Source: Pseudomonadota bacterium
GTDB taxonomy: Bacteria; Pseudomonadota; Gammaproteobacteria; Burkholderiales; Burkholderiaceae_C
Direction: 5' to 3'
Assembly: GCA_030538085.1 (NCBI GenBank)
Contig: JAUNUR010000020.1
Span: 1 to 45,426, forward strand
DNA length: 45,426 nt
In this document: positions 16,413 through 27,219 of the stretch, piece after piece
Layout: each line of letters starts with the position of its first letter
Position numbering within the stretch: position 1 is the first letter of the stretch
Made by a program: the position numbers and the translations under genes
Notes under the pieces: model-generated
Told to the model about the DNA's origin: nothing
Database searches by the model: none
The model's input: the letters and a program-made list of their open reading frames with translations, nothing else

Positions 16413-17420
16413 TTACTTGTGGGTGTAGATCTGGTCAAAGTGCCCGCCATCGGCAAAGTGCGCCTTGCTGGCCTGCGCCCAGCCGCCGAAGGCCTGGTCG
16501 ATGGTGAACAGGTTTAACTGGGGGAACTGCCTGGCGTACTTGGCGGCGGCCTTGGCGCTGGTGGGGCGGTAGAAGTGCTTGCCGGCCAGGTCTTGCCCTT
16601 CGTCGGTGTACAGGTACTCCAGATAGGCCTGCGCCACGGCGCGCGTGCCGTGCTTGTTGACGTTCTTGTCCACCACCGTCACCGCCGGCTCGGCCAGGAT
16701 GGATAGGCTGGGGTAGACGATGTCGTACTTGGTGCCGAATTCCTTCTCCAGCAGGTGCGCCTCGTTCTCCCACGCAATCAGCACATCGCCCTGATTGCGC
16801 TGGCCGAAGGTGATGGACGAGCCGCGCGCGCCGGTGTCGAGCACGGGCACGTTCTGGTACAGCCGCGCGACGAAGTCCTTGGCCTTGGCGTCGTCGCCCA
16901 GCTTGCGCCGGGCGTATTCCCACGCGGCCAGGTAGTTCCAGCGTGCGCCGCCGCTGGTCTTGGGGTTGGGGGTGATGACTTTCACGCCGGGCTTGACCAG
17001 GTCGTCCCAGTCCTTGATGCCCTTGGGGTTGCCGGCGCGCACCACCAGCACGATGGTGGAGGTGTAGGGCGAGCTGTTGTGCGGCAGGCGCTTTTGCCAG
17101 TCCTTGGGGATCCAGCCCCCGTGGGCGTGCAGCGCGTCGGTGTCGCCGGCCAGGGCCAGCGTGGCCACGTCGGCCTCCAGCCCGTCGATGATCGAGCGCG
17201 CCTGCTTGCCCGAGCCGCCGTGCGACTGCTTGACGGTGACAGCCTGACCCGTCTTCGCCTTCCAGTGCGCGGCAAAGGCCTTGTTGAATTCGACGTAGAA
17301 CTCGCGCGTGGGGTCGTAGCTGACGTTGAGCAGCGCGGTCTGGGCGCTGGCCGAGGTGCTGAAACTGGTCGCGGCGGCCAGCGTGAGGGAGGAAAGTAGA
17401 AGACGGATGGAGGGTTTCAT
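16413..17420 (-). CDS. Sulfate-binding periplasmic protein, copy 2
   Basis: A 335-residue paralogue of the 14516-15526 protein. The signal peptide ([20 protein letters not shown], then STSASAQ) and the mature start TALLNVSYD are the same in pattern, while the body differs moderately ([11 protein letters not shown] for [27 protein letters not shown] for the ligand-site segment). Both retain the ligand-loop residues expected of sulfate-binding proteins. It lies upstream of a small gene and a repeat-rich 800-base gap and has its own AT-rich upstream region. Different affinity or a different oxyanion (thiosulfate, for example) is possible but not readable from sequence. Confidence 0.95.
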   Translation of the reverse strand: MKPSIRLLLSSLTLAAATSFSTSASAQTALLNVSYDPTREFYVEFNKAFAAHWKAKTGQAVTVKQSHGGSGKQARSIIDGLEADVATLALAGDTDALHAHGGWIPKDWQKRLPHNSSPYTSTIVLVVRAGNPKGIKDWDDLVKPGVKVITPNPKTSGGARWNYLAAWEYARRKLGDDAKAKDFVARLYQNVPVLDTGARGSSITFGQRNQGDVLIAWENEAHLLEKEFGTKYDIVYPSLSILAEPAVTVVDKNVNKHGTRAVAQAYLEYLYTDEGQDLAGKHFYRPTSAKAAAKYARQFPQLNLFTIDQAFGGWAQASKAHFADGGHFDQIYTHK

Positions 17421-17483
17421 GGCACGGACTCAAAGGATGGAAAAGCCGGCGCTTGGCCGACCTGAGCCTGAAGTGTGGAAAGC

Positions 17484-17530
17484 TTCACTTAAAACTCAAA
17501 CGACTTTCTATTTGTTTCTTTATGTCGATA
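17484..17530 (-). promoter_or_regulatory. AT-rich upstream region of sbp copy 2, probable CysB-controlled promoter
   Basis: On the minus strand: CATAAAGAAACAAATAGAAA, then GTCGTTTGAGTTTTAAGTG. The matching block at 15590-15640 precedes copy 1. Sequence between each block and its start codon is not similarly conserved, so the block is probably a selected control region. Confidence 0.6.
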
Positions 17531-17574
17531 AGGGAATGAGGGCGGGTTCGTACAGGCATTTCTTTCAACCCATT

Positions 17575-17769
17575 GAGATTTTCAAAAATCACGACAGCGC
17601 GGGACATCAGAACCCCCTCACATTCCCTCGTCATTGCGGCGAAGGCCGTAATCCATGGGGCGTCACCTTGACGCGGCGTTGACCCGCGGACACCGCGTGG
17701 ATTGCGGCCTTTGCCGCAATGACGGGATGAGGTGATGGCATGACATAGGCTTGTCCTGAATTACAAAAC
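17575..17769. repeat. Composite repeat, copy C (variant centre)
   Basis: The left arm 17575-17611 (ATTTTCAAAAATCACGACAG, then CGCGGGACATCAGAA) is the same as in copies A (27021-27138) and B (19914-20024). The right end 17753-17769 (GTCCTGAATTACAAAAC) is a diverged form of their right arm. The centre is different: instead of the GGGAGAGGG palindrome it has a long inverted pair, CGTCATTGCGGC at 17629-17640 and GCCGCAATGACG at 17713-17724. The remaining 120 bases up to the M23 gene show nothing I recognise. Confidence 0.75.
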
Positions 17770-17890
17770 GGCAGTTGGATGCGCGAAATGCCTCGCGCGC
17801 GGTGAGAGTCATGCCGTCATCGAAGCGCAGCGAGGTCATTTCGTCATCGCATCGCCCGCGAACAGCCAGCTTTTTGAACGCGAAACAGTA

Positions 17891-18697
17891 TCAGTCCCCG
17901 CGCAGTACCGGGTAGGGGTTGAGTGCCTCGCCCTCCCACCACTTTTTTTCCGGCCCCAGCTTGAAGATGGCGAAATGCAGGTGTGGCGCCTGTGCGCTGG
18001 CGTTGCCGCTGCTGCCCACGTAGCCAATCACCTGGCCCCGCCGCAGCCGCTGGCCTTCCTGCAGGCCGTCGGCGTAGCGGTCGAGGTGAGCGTAGTAGTA
18101 GGCGTACTGCTCGCTGGGGTCGAACTGGTAGATCGTGATGCCGCCACCGCCCTGGCTGAAGAACAGCTTGGCGATGCGGCCATCTTCGGCCGCCAGCACG
18201 GGCGTGCCGGTGGGCGCCATGATGTCGATGGCGTCGTGCCGGCGCGCGCCGCCGGCGCGGGCATCGGTGTAGGTGTCGGTGAGCTGCCGGGCGGCCACGC
18301 CCTGCACCGGCAGCGTCAGGCGGCGGGCGGCCAGCCGCGCGGTGTCGGTGGGCAGCGCATCGGTGGGCTGGAGCACCGCGGACGGCGCGGGCCGTGCCGC
18401 CAGCGCGGCGGCGTTGGCCTGGGCCTGGGCGCTGTTCGCATGGACGGCTGGCGAAGGCGGCGGCTCAGTGGCGCGGTGAAGTGACGTGGAGGGCGAAGGT
18501 TCTGGCGCGGGCGGCATGGTGGCCCGCCTGGTTGGCTGCACGGTGGTGGGCGAAGGGGCCGCATCGGGCCGGATCAGCGGTTGCTCGGCATGCCGCCAGG
18601 CGTAGCTGGCGCCCAGCAGCAGACCGGCCAGCACGACGAACCAGCCCAGGGCCTGGGGCCAGCCGGGGCGGTGGCGGGGTGGGCGTCGTCGTGCCAA
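17891..18697 (-). CDS. M23 family metallopeptidase (LytM domain), membrane-anchored
   Basis: A 268-residue protein: a basic N-terminus, one membrane segment (about residues 17-32), a Pro/Thr/Ala-rich linker to about 125, and a C-terminal LytM peptidase domain. Zinc ligands are visible as RRHDAIDI (His and Asp) and HLHFA. It is expected to cut peptide cross-links of peptidoglycan or to act as an amidase activator. The start is a TTG at 18697 with AGGAG ten bases before it; no in-frame ATG lies upstream. It follows the L,D-transpeptidase gene by 34 bases, so the two cell-wall genes are probably one operon. Confidence 0.9.
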   Translation of the reverse strand: MARRRPPRHRPGWPQALGWFVVLAGLLLGASYAWRHAEQPLIRPDAAPSPTTVQPTRRATMPPAPEPSPSTSLHRATEPPPSPAVHANSAQAQANAAALAARPAPSAVLQPTDALPTDTARLAARRLTLPVQGVAARQLTDTYTDARAGGARRHDAIDIMAPTGTPVLAAEDGRIAKLFFSQGGGGITIYQFDPSEQYAYYYAHLDRYADGLQEGQRLRRGQVIGYVGSSGNASAQAPHLHFAIFKLGPEKKWWEGEALNPYPVLRGD

Positions 18698-18731
18698 TGG
18701 GCGGAGGCTCCTGCCGTTTGGGGCACTTGCC

Positions 18732-19745
18732 TCAGGGCCGAACGTTGACCCTGGCGCCGACCTTGATGATGCGGGCCAGACGCTCGGCGTCCCAGTTGGT
18801 CAGGTGGATGCAGCCATTGGTTTCGGAGTGGCCCACCTTGGCCGGTTCAGGCGTGCCGTGAATGCCCCAGTGCGGCTTGGTCAGGCCCAGCCAGATGGTG
18901 CCCACGGGGTTGTTGGGGCCGGGGGCGATCTCGACCTTTTCAGCGTCCTTGGGCGCATTCTTCAGGATCGCCGGGTTGTAGGTGTAGCTGGGCAGCTCCA
19001 CCGCGTTCTTGATCGCCATCTCGCCAATCGGCAGCGGGTCGTTCCGCTCGTTGCCGATGCTGATCGGGAAGCCCGCGGCGGGCTGGCCGTCGCTGTCCAG
19101 CACGAACAGCACGCGCTCGCCCTTGTCGATCTCGATGGCCTGCGCCGCGCGCGTGGGCGCCTTGCCGTCCAGCACGTTGGGCACCACGATCTCGGCGCCG
19201 GCGGCCAGCGCCTTGCCGCCGTTCAGGCGCTTGAGGTAGGCGGGGTTGATGTGAAAGCGCTCGGCGATGGCCTCGTCCAGCGACTCGTACGGCAGCGCCT
19301 TGAGCTTGGCGCGAGCGGCCATGTCGGCGGGTGTTTTCTCGAACGGGCCGGCGGCGTCTTTCTCGGTGATGGCGTAGCGCGTCAGCAGCGGCTCGGGGCT
19401 GGCCTTGCGCAGCGATTGCCAGGTGTCGGTGTCGATGCCGCCGGTCTCCTTCAGGCTGTTGGCGCGCTGGTAGGCCCTGACCATGCGCTGCATGTTCCTG
19501 CCGAAGGCGCCGTCAATCTCGCCGGGCGAGAACCAGGCGCGGTCCAGCAGGATCTGCGCGCGCGCCACGGCGGCACCCTGGCTGCCCATCTTGAGCGCGG
19601 GCGTATCGGCGGCGGCGTTGAAGGCGTTGATATCGAGCCTGTCGGCGGCTTTCGGCGCGCTCTTCCTGGCCCAGGCGGTGGGCAGGATGGTCAAGGCGCC
19701 GGCGCCCAGGCTGGCAACGAGGAAGCGGCGGCGCAAGAGGTGCAT
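18732..19745 (-). CDS. L,D-transpeptidase with peptidoglycan-binding domain
   Basis: A 337-residue exported protein. The N-terminus has an RRRFL pattern followed by a hydrophobic stretch and AWA, consistent with a Tat signal. Residues about 50-115 form a PG_binding_1 domain ([26 protein letters not shown]). A short LysM-like segment ([16 protein letters not shown]) follows near 165-195, and the YkuD catalytic domain covers about 205-335. The active site reads [12 protein letters not shown], with the nucleophilic Cys, in place of the usual SHGC(I/V)R(L/M). It makes or breaks 3-3 cross-links or attaches proteins to peptidoglycan. The ATG at 19745 was chosen because it begins the signal; upstream starts at 19772 and 19886 lack ribosome sites. 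Confidence 0.92.
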   Translation of the reverse strand: MHLLRRRFLVASLGAGALTILPTAWARKSAPKAADRLDINAFNAAADTPALKMGSQGAAVARAQILLDRAWFSPGEIDGAFGRNMQRMVRAYQRANSLKETGGIDTDTWQSLRKASPEPLLTRYAITEKDAAGPFEKTPADMAARAKLKALPYESLDEAIAERFHINPAYLKRLNGGKALAAGAEIVVPNVLDGKAPTRAAQAIEIDKGERVLFVLDSDGQPAAGFPISIGNERNDPLPIGEMAIKNAVELPSYTYNPAILKNAPKDAEKVEIAPGPNNPVGTIWLGLTKPHWGIHGTPEPAKVGHSETNGCIHLTNWDAERLARIIKVGARVNVRP

Positions 19746-19913
19746 GGTCAGGAGCGGCGGGCGGTTCTGCATGCCCCGCAGTGTCGGCCAGCGGGTGGAC
19801 GCGGCCTGTAGGAATGCGCCCGCTTCACATGGCGGCGGCCATGCCGGCGCGGGGCGTGAATGCGCGCCGTGGCGCTGGTGTGTCATGCGCCACGGGCACC
19901 CACACGATCATCC

Positions 19914-20024
19914 TATTGAATATTTCGTAATTCATGACACGCTGCTTGCCCTCACCCCAACCCTCTCCCGGAGGGAGAGGAAGATTTCTTTCTGATGGCC
20001 CGCGCTGTCGTGATTTTTGAAAAC
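19914..20024. repeat. Composite repeat, copy B (reverse orientation)
   Basis: Reads as the reverse complement of copy A: CTATTGAATATTTCGTAATT and CATGACAC at one end, the GGGAGAGGG palindrome with CCCTCACCCCAACCC in the middle, and CTGATGGCCCGCGCTGTCGT with GATTTTTGAAAA at the other end. It lies between the L,D-transpeptidase gene and the S8 protease gene. Of the rest of the 360-base gap 19746-20105 I recognise nothing else. Confidence 0.85.
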
Positions 20025-20105
20025 CTCTCAAGAAAACGTTTTGTAAGTCATTGATTTTCTTCAGGTACACCGGCCCTGCTGGCGGGGTTGGGTTGCTCAA
20101 TAGGA

Positions 20106-21974
20106 TCATTTCCTGCGCCGCGCGGCCCAGGCGCCCAGCGCCAGCGCCCACAAACCCAGGCCCCAGAGCGGGCCGGTGCTGCCGCCACCACTGCCACCGC
20201 CACTGCCGTTCTGATTCGAGTTGCCAGCGCTTGGGTTGGGGCCGGTGCTGACGGTGACGTAGTTGTCGGCGGAGCGGCCAGCCGAGTCGGTGACCAGCAG
20301 GCGGAACACCCAATCGCCATAAGTGCTGACCGGCAGGGTGACGGTGAGCGTGGGCCCCGACGTGGTTCCCAGTTCGGCGGGCGATGGCCCCGAAACCTGG
20401 CTCCACTGGTAGGACACGATGCTGGTGCCTTGCAGCGGTGTGCTGCCACGCCCGTCCAGCGTGACCGTGGCGCCCGGTGCCACCGTGCCGTTGACCGGCG
20501 CGATGGTCACCGCCGGGCTATAGGCCAGTTGCAGCGCGCGGTCGGCGTCCAGCAGGCCGGGGCCGCAGGACTCGCGCGTGCAGTTGCAGGCGCTGCTGGC
20601 GGGCGCGCCCACGCGGCAGGTCGGGTAGCCCGGCACATTCGGAAAGGGGCGCGCGCTGGACTGGATGCGCGAGATGATTTCCGGCGGTGTCAGGTTCGGG
20701 TTGACCGACAGCATCAGCGCGGCCACGCCCGCCGCCAGCGGGCTGGCGAAGCTGGTGCCGTCCTTGGTGTCGTAGATGTGCGCGCCGGGGCCGCGCGTGC
20801 CGGCGTTGGAGGTGGAATACAGCCTGGGGCCGACGTCCCTGCCGCCAGGGCCGCCCGGGGCCATGATGCCGGTGTTGGCGCCGTAGTTGGAGTAGTACGT
20901 TTTCAGCCCGTCTTGCCGCACGGCGCCCACGCCCAGCGCGCCAGCGCAGTCGGCGGGCCGGGTCAGCGGACCGTTCTCGTTGCCCGAGGCCACCACCACC
21001 AGACTGCCTGCGGCGGCGGCCTCGTTGATGGCGTCTTGATAAGCGGGCGTGCAGGTTGAATTGCCACCGAAGCTGACGTTGATCACCTTGGCCGGCGTTG
21101 GGTTGGCGGGCACGCCGCCGACCGGCAGGCCGGCGGCCCAGCGGATGCCGGCCACCACGTCGGACAGCCAGGCGCCGCACTTGCCCGACACGCGCACCGG
21201 CTGAACCTTGCCGCCCCAGTTGACCCCGGCGATGCCTTGGCCGTTGTTGGTCATGGCGGCGATCTGGCCGGCGATGAAGGTGCCGTGCCAGGAACTGTCC
21301 TCGGCCGGGCAACCGATGTAGGAGGCGGTCGCGGCCTCGGCGCTGGTGACCCAGTCGCCCGGGTCGGATGGGTCGGGGTCGCGGCCATCGCCATCGTTGC
21401 TGGTGGCCAGGTCGCTGACCAGGTCGTAGCCGGGCACCAGGCTGGCTTGCAGGTCGGGGTGGCCGTAGGCGATGCCGCCATCCAACACCGCCACGATCTG
21501 CGGGGGCGCGCCGGTCGTGCGGCTCCAGGCCGGTGGCAGGTTCAGCGCCGCCGGGCCGCCATCGGCCGGGGTGCGCAGATACCACTGGCTGCCGTTGGCG
21601 TAGTACGGGTCGTTGGGCACGGCCTGGCGTTGCAGGCGCACGTCGGGCTCGACACTGGCCACCAGCGGGTTCAGGCGCATGCGGCGCTCGGCGGCTTCGA
21701 GCGCGGCGCCGGTCAGCGGCTGGTCGAAGTGCAGCAGGTGCGCGTTCTGGCCCACCGGCATGGCGGCTTGCGCGGTGGACAGGCCGGCGTCGGCGGCCAG
21801 CGTGCGCAGCCGCTCGCGCTGGCTCCGGGGTGCTTCACGTTCGCCGTCGGCCGGGGCCTTCAGCGTGACGATCAGCCCGCGCGCCACGGGCGCCTGGGGC
21901 GGTGCGGCATGGGCACTGGCGGCCAGCACCGTGACGGCCAGGGCAAGGGTGGGGGAAAAATGAAAACGGCTCAT
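20106..21974 (-). CDS. Subtilisin-like S8 serine protease with GlyGly-CTERM sorting tail
   Basis: A 622-residue secreted protease. Signal peptide 1-23 (ending AHA); an I9-like pro-region about 30-120 (ARGLIVTLKAP); S8 catalytic domain about 150-460 with Asp165 (VAVLDGG), His230 (WHGTFIAG), Asn332 (GNENG) and Ser408 (GTSFASP); then a PKD-like beta domain about 495-590 (VTLDGRGST, YQWSQVSGP, FRLLVTDSAGRSAD). The tail is GSGGGSGGGSTGP, a hydrophobic segment, and ARRRK: the GlyGly-CTERM arrangement recognised by rhombosortase. A rhombosortase gene is present at 34877-35461. The protein is expected to be processed in the inner membrane and passed to the surface, probably by type II secretion. Confidence 0.94.
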   Translation of the reverse strand: MSRFHFSPTLALAVTVLAASAHAAPPQAPVARGLIVTLKAPADGEREAPRSQRERLRTLAADAGLSTAQAAMPVGQNAHLLHFDQPLTGAALEAAERRMRLNPLVASVEPDVRLQRQAVPNDPYYANGSQWYLRTPADGGPAALNLPPAWSRTTGAPPQIVAVLDGGIAYGHPDLQASLVPGYDLVSDLATSNDGDGRDPDPSDPGDWVTSAEAATASYIGCPAEDSSWHGTFIAGQIAAMTNNGQGIAGVNWGGKVQPVRVSGKCGAWLSDVVAGIRWAAGLPVGGVPANPTPAKVINVSFGGNSTCTPAYQDAINEAAAAGSLVVVASGNENGPLTRPADCAGALGVGAVRQDGLKTYYSNYGANTGIMAPGGPGGRDVGPRLYSTSNAGTRGPGAHIYDTKDGTSFASPLAAGVAALMLSVNPNLTPPEIISRIQSSARPFPNVPGYPTCRVGAPASSACNCTRESCGPGLLDADRALQLAYSPAVTIAPVNGTVAPGATVTLDGRGSTPLQGTSIVSYQWSQVSGPSPAELGTTSGPTLTVTLPVSTYGDWVFRLLVTDSAGRSADNYVTVSTGPNPSAGNSNQNGSGGGSGGGSTGPLWGLGLWALALGAWAARRRK

Positions 21975-22033
21975 GCCAGCTTTCTAGCATGAGCCGCGTG
22001 CCCGAACAATCGGGCCGTGACATCTTTGTGCCC

Positions 22034-23478
<1,445 letters not shown>

Positions 23479-23503
23479 CAGCCGCCACTTTTTGAAAAGC
23501 TGG

Positions 23504-25570
23504 TCAATTCAGTACTGCCCGCACCGTGTCGGCCACGTTCTCCGGCGTGAAGCCGAAGAACTCGAACAGCTTGCCCGCGGGCGCCGATTCGCCGTAGCGG
23601 TCGATGCCGACCACGGCGGCACAGCCGTATTTCCACCAGCCGTCGGTCACGCCCATCTCGACCGCGATGCGCGGCAGGCTGGCGGGCAGCACCGATTGCT
23701 TGTATTGGACGCTCTGGCGGTCGAACGCGCTGGTGCTGGGCATGGAGACCACGCGCACGGCAATCTTTTGCGCCGCCAGCAGCTCCTGCGCCTTCAGCGC
23801 CAGCGCCACCTCGGAGCCGGTGGCGATGATGACGGCGCGCGCCCTGGCCTTCAAGCCCAGGTCGGCTGGCTCGGCTAAAACGTAGGCCCCCCTGCTGATG
23901 TCGCCCAGGTCACGCTTGGGCAGGTAGGGCAGGTTCTGGCGGCTCAGCAGCAGGGCGGTGGGCCGGTCCTTGTTCTCCAGCGCCACGGCCCAGGCGATGG
24001 CGGTTTCGGCCGTGTCGGCGGGGCGCCAGACGTCCAGGCCCGGAATCAGGCGCAGGCTGGCGGCGTGCTCGATGCTCTGGTGCGTTGGGCCGTCCTCGCC
24101 CAGGCCGATGGAGTCGTGCGTGAACACGTGCACCACGCGCTGCTTCATCAGCGCCGCCATGCGGATGGCGTTGCGGCTGTAGTCGCTGAAAGTGAGGAAG
24201 GTGCCGCCGTAGGGGATGTAGCCGCCGTGCAGCGCCAGCCCGTTCATGATGGCGGCCATGCCGAACTCGCGCACGCCGTAGTTGATGTGAAAGCGCGCCG
24301 AAATCGCCGGCGTGGCGGCGTTGTCGGCGGCGGTGTCTTCCTTGGCCTCGGGTAGAACCACCGAGCCGTTATTCTTGAAGCGCAGCGGCGTGGTGCACGC
24401 GGTGTTGGTCAGGTTGGAGCCGGTGAGGTCGGCGCTGCCGCCGATCAGCTCGGGCAGGGCGGCGGTGAAAGCCTCCAGCGCGATCTGGCTGGCCTTGCGG
24501 CTGGCCACGGTTTCAGCGTTTTTGTGCGCTTCGACGGCGGCGTCGACCGCCACCTGAGCAAAGTTCTTCGGCAGCTCGCCGGCCATGCGGCGCTGGAAGT
24601 CAGCGGCCAGGCGCGGGTGGGCGGCGGCGTAGGCGGCGAAACGCGCGTCCCACTGCTGCTCGGCCTGGGCGCCGGCGGCCTTGGCGTCCCAGGCGGCGTA
24701 AACCTCGTCGGGAATCGTGAACGGCCCATGCGGCCAGCCCAGCGCCTCGCGTGTCAGCGCGATCTCGCTGGCGCCCAGCGGCTCGCCGTGGGCCTTGGCG
24801 GTGTTCTGGCGGTTGGGCGAGCCCTTGCCGATGTGGGTGCGGCAGATGATCAGCGTGGGCCGGTCGGTGCTCTGCCGGGCCTCGCCGATGGCACGGTCCA
24901 CGGCGTCGGCGTCGTGGCCGTCGATGGGGCCGATCACGTTCCACTGATACGCCTCGAAGCGCTGGGCCGTGTTGTCCACGAACCAGGGCTGCACCTGGCC
25001 GTCGATGCTGATGCCGTTGTCGTCGTACAGGGCGATCAGCTTATTTAATTTCCAGGCACCGGCCAGCGCGCAGGCCTCGTGGCTGATGCCCTCCATCAGG
25101 CAGCCGTCGCCCAGGAACACGTAGGTGTGGTGGTCGACGATGGTGTGTCTGGGGCGGTTGAACTCGGCCGCCAGCAGCTTTTCGGCCAGCGCCATGCCCA
25201 CGGCGTTGGTGAGGCCCTGGCCCAGCGGGCCGGTGGTGGTTTCCACGCCGGGGGTCAGGCCCCATTCGGGGTGGCCGGCGGTCTTGCTGTGCAGCTGGCG
25301 GAAGTTTTTCAGCTCCTGCAGCGGCAGGTCGTAGCCCGACAGGTGCAGCAGCGCGTAGATCAGCATCGACGCGTGGCCGTTGGAGAGGACAAAGCGGTCG
25401 CGGTCGGCCCAGTGCGGGTTGGCGGGGTTGTGCTTGAGGTGCCGGTGCCACAGCGCGACAGCCATGTCGGCCATGCCCATCGGGGCGCCGGGATGCCCCG
25501 AGTTGGCTTGCTGGACGGCGTCCATTGCGAGGGCACGGATGGCGTTGGCCATGAGGGAAGGCTGGTTCAT
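23504..25570 (-). CDS. tkt: Transketolase
   Basis: A 688-residue thiamine-diphosphate enzyme of the pentose phosphate and Calvin-type sugar rearrangements. Features: [13 protein letters not shown] near residue 25, the ThDP/Mg motif [13 protein letters not shown] near 155 with the following DDNGISIDG, and the pyrimidine-domain [19 protein letters not shown] near 425 (given here as two pieces: [10 protein letters not shown] and NAIRMAALM). It is full length. It precedes the Imm1-like gene and gap on the same strand, the usual tkt-gap association of this bacterial group. Confidence 0.98.
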   Translation of the reverse strand: MNQPSLMANAIRALAMDAVQQANSGHPGAPMGMADMAVALWHRHLKHNPANPHWADRDRFVLSNGHASMLIYALLHLSGYDLPLQELKNFRQLHSKTAGHPEWGLTPGVETTTGPLGQGLTNAVGMALAEKLLAAEFNRPRHTIVDHHTYVFLGDGCLMEGISHEACALAGAWKLNKLIALYDDNGISIDGQVQPWFVDNTAQRFEAYQWNVIGPIDGHDADAVDRAIGEARQSTDRPTLIICRTHIGKGSPNRQNTAKAHGEPLGASEIALTREALGWPHGPFTIPDEVYAAWDAKAAGAQAEQQWDARFAAYAAAHPRLAADFQRRMAGELPKNFAQVAVDAAVEAHKNAETVASRKASQIALEAFTAALPELIGGSADLTGSNLTNTACTTPLRFKNNGSVVLPEAKEDTAADNAATPAISARFHINYGVREFGMAAIMNGLALHGGYIPYGGTFLTFSDYSRNAIRMAALMKQRVVHVFTHDSIGLGEDGPTHQSIEHAASLRLIPGLDVWRPADTAETAIAWAVALENKDRPTALLLSRQNLPYLPKRDLGDISRGAYVLAEPADLGLKARARAVIIATGSEVALALKAQELLAAQKIAVRVVSMPSTSAFDRQSVQYKQSVLPASLPRIAVEMGVTDGWWKYGCAAVVGIDRYGESAPAGKLFEFFGFTPENVADTVRAVLN

Positions 25571-25678
25571 GTGTAGGCGCTCGCGGCTGGCGCGACCGTG
25601 GGCCGCGTGGCGTGGACGTGAAAACCCCTGATTTTATCGTTGCCCCGATACGGGCAGGAGGTCGAGGCGCGGGCGGAC

Positions 25679-25709
25679 AAAAAAAGCCGGGGTGCGGATG
25701 CACCCCGGC
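25679..25709 (-). terminator. Intrinsic terminator of the lipoprotein gene
   Basis: On the minus strand, a perfect 10-base stem GCCGGGGTGC/GCACCCCGGC with loop ATCC (25686-25709) is followed by seven T. It lies 28 bases beyond the stop of the minus-strand lipoprotein gene at 25737 and upstream of tkt. Confidence 0.92.
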
Positions 25710-25736
25710 CCTCGCGTGGCCGTTGCTGGGCGGCGG

Positions 25737-26840
25737 TCAGCGCCAGTTGGCGCTGTAGGCTACGACCTCATCCACACGGGACGAGCCGTCGGCGTTGTAG
25801 TACTGCAGTCGCGCCTCCAGTCCACGGTACGGCCCCGAGGCGACGAACCAGTTCAAGGACGCTCCGGCGCTGGCCGAGTCGCTGCGGAAGCGGCAGGTTT
25901 CAAACGTCCCCGCAGGCACGGTGATTGTCTCCCGGCCTTCATAGGTGACGGTCGTGTGGAAGTCATACGATTGAGCCCCGCCGGCCGTATAAATCACTCT
26001 GAAGTGCTGGTTGTAGGCCTGTCCGCGCGGCAGGGCTACGGGGGAGCGGCTGACGGGATCGAAGTAACCAGCGACGTCTGGAGCCTCGGGTTTGGGGTAG
26101 GTGCCTTCAAATCCGTAGACCTCGGCGAAACCAGCCACCAGATTGCCGTAGTTGGTGAAGACCGAGCCGTCGGCGCCGCGCATCTGCGTCGCCATGGCCG
26201 TGTGGCCCCGGTAGTTGACCGGCCCGCTGACGCTGTACTCGACCGGCGGCAACGTGCCTTCGGGGCTGCGCCAGGTGATGCTCCAGTTGCTGCCGGCGCG
26301 GTACATCGCCTCGTTGATGCAGGCGGCCGAGGTGTCGGCGCCCGCCGCCGCCAAGGATAACGTGATGGTCGCTGGCAGCGAGACCAAGCCCGTGGCGTCG
26401 GCCACGGTGTAGCGCACGGACGAAGGCGCGCCGCTGAACCCGGACGCGGGTGTGAAGAGGACCGTGCCCTGGGTGCTGACCGTCCAGGTGCCCTGACCGG
26501 GCACCTGCATAGTGCGCCCGTTGGATGACAGCGCGCCGCCGCTTGGCGGGTCGACGAAACGGACGCTGCCAGGTTCCATGTTGTTGTCGGCGTCCGTGTC
26601 GTTGTCGAGCACGGCAATGGTCACGGACTGGCCGGCGGCCATCGTGGCCTGGTCGTCCCTCGCGACCGGCGCGCTCTGACCAGGCGCCGGTGCCGGCCCG
26701 GGGCTGGGAGCAGGGCCAGGTGACGGCGCGGGGGCCGGCCCGTCCACGGGATCATCGTCCCCTCCGCCGCAGGCGGCGAGGGCGGTGGTGGTGGCAGCGA
26801 TGGCGAACAGGCGAAGCAGGCGCGAGGGCAGGGTGGTCAT
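25737..26840 (-). CDS. Lipoprotein with a cadherin/VCBS-like repeat domain
   Basis: A 367-residue lipoprotein: the lipobox ALAAC puts the acylated Cys at about residue 24, followed by GGGDDD and a Pro/Ala/Gly-rich linker to about 57. Residues about 58-165 form an Ig-like domain of the tandem-95/VCBS type (ARDDQATMAAG, AVLDNDTDADNN, FTPASGFSG). The C-terminal 200 residues are beta-rich (TVTYEGRETITVPAGTFETC) in the manner of DUF3108-like domains; I do not know its function. Predicted to sit in a membrane facing the periplasm or surface. A strong terminator follows, and a palindrome lies 91 bases upstream of the start. Confidence 0.75.
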   Translation of the reverse strand: MTTLPSRLLRLFAIAATTTALAACGGGDDDPVDGPAPAPSPGPAPSPGPAPAPGQSAPVARDDQATMAAGQSVTIAVLDNDTDADNNMEPGSVRFVDPPSGGALSSNGRTMQVPGQGTWTVSTQGTVLFTPASGFSGAPSSVRYTVADATGLVSLPATITLSLAAAGADTSAACINEAMYRAGSNWSITWRSPEGTLPPVEYSVSGPVNYRGHTAMATQMRGADGSVFTNYGNLVAGFAEVYGFEGTYPKPEAPDVAGYFDPVSRSPVALPRGQAYNQHFRVIYTAGGAQSYDFHTTVTYEGRETITVPAGTFETCRFRSDSASAGASLNWFVASGPYRGLEARLQYYNADGSSRVDEVVAYSANWR

Positions 26841-26930
26841 GAGAAAACTCCGGATTGGGTGAGCGATGCCTGAACTCCGGACGGATATTCAGGGGGCAAA
26901 CGAGCATAGGTTCAGCGGTTGCAGTTGGGT

Positions 26931-26948
26931 ACCCTACGAAGGTAGGGT
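26931..26948. promoter_or_regulatory. Perfect palindrome upstream of the lipoprotein gene
   Basis: ACCCTAC-GAAG-GTAGGGT, a perfect 7-base inverted repeat with a 4-base spacer. It lies between the lipoprotein start (26840) and the divergent response regulator gene (27220) and is a good candidate operator, possibly for the LuxR-type regulator itself. Confidence 0.5.
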
Positions 26949-27020
26949 GTTCCGCCTGATCCTTGCGCAGTACGCTGTTTCGTCCTCCGCGCGAGGTATG
27001 GGCCGCGCAGTAGGTCTGTC

Positions 27021-27138
27021 TATTGATATTTTCAAAAATCACGACAGCGCGGGCCATCAGAAAGAAATCTCCCTCTCCCTCTGGGAGAGGGTTGGGGTGA
27101 GGGCAAGTGGCGTGTCATGAATTACGAAACTGTCAATA
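27021..27138. repeat. Composite repeat, copy A, with imperfect terminal inverted repeats
   Basis: Left arm TATTGATATTTTCAAAAATC and ACGACAGCGCGGGCCATCAG, centre palindrome CCCTCTCCC-TCT-GGGAGAGGG with TTGGGGTGAGGGCA, right arm GTGTCATGAATTACGAAAC and TGTCAATA. The ends TATTGATATTTTC and (reverse complement) TATTGACAGTTTC are imperfect terminal inverted repeats. Same element as copies B and C. Confidence 0.85.
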
Positions 27139-27219
27139 AGTTATGCGCTCGGCCACAGGCCTGACGGGGGCGCACCAGTGGCCCGCGAGCTGACTGCTGA
27201 CCACGCCCATGCATAGACC

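Noticed and set aside
17631-17725. Small transposon with its own gene inside composite repeat copy C
   Set aside because: The central inverted pair encloses fewer than 75 bases with no coding potential, so it is a palindrome and not an insertion sequence.
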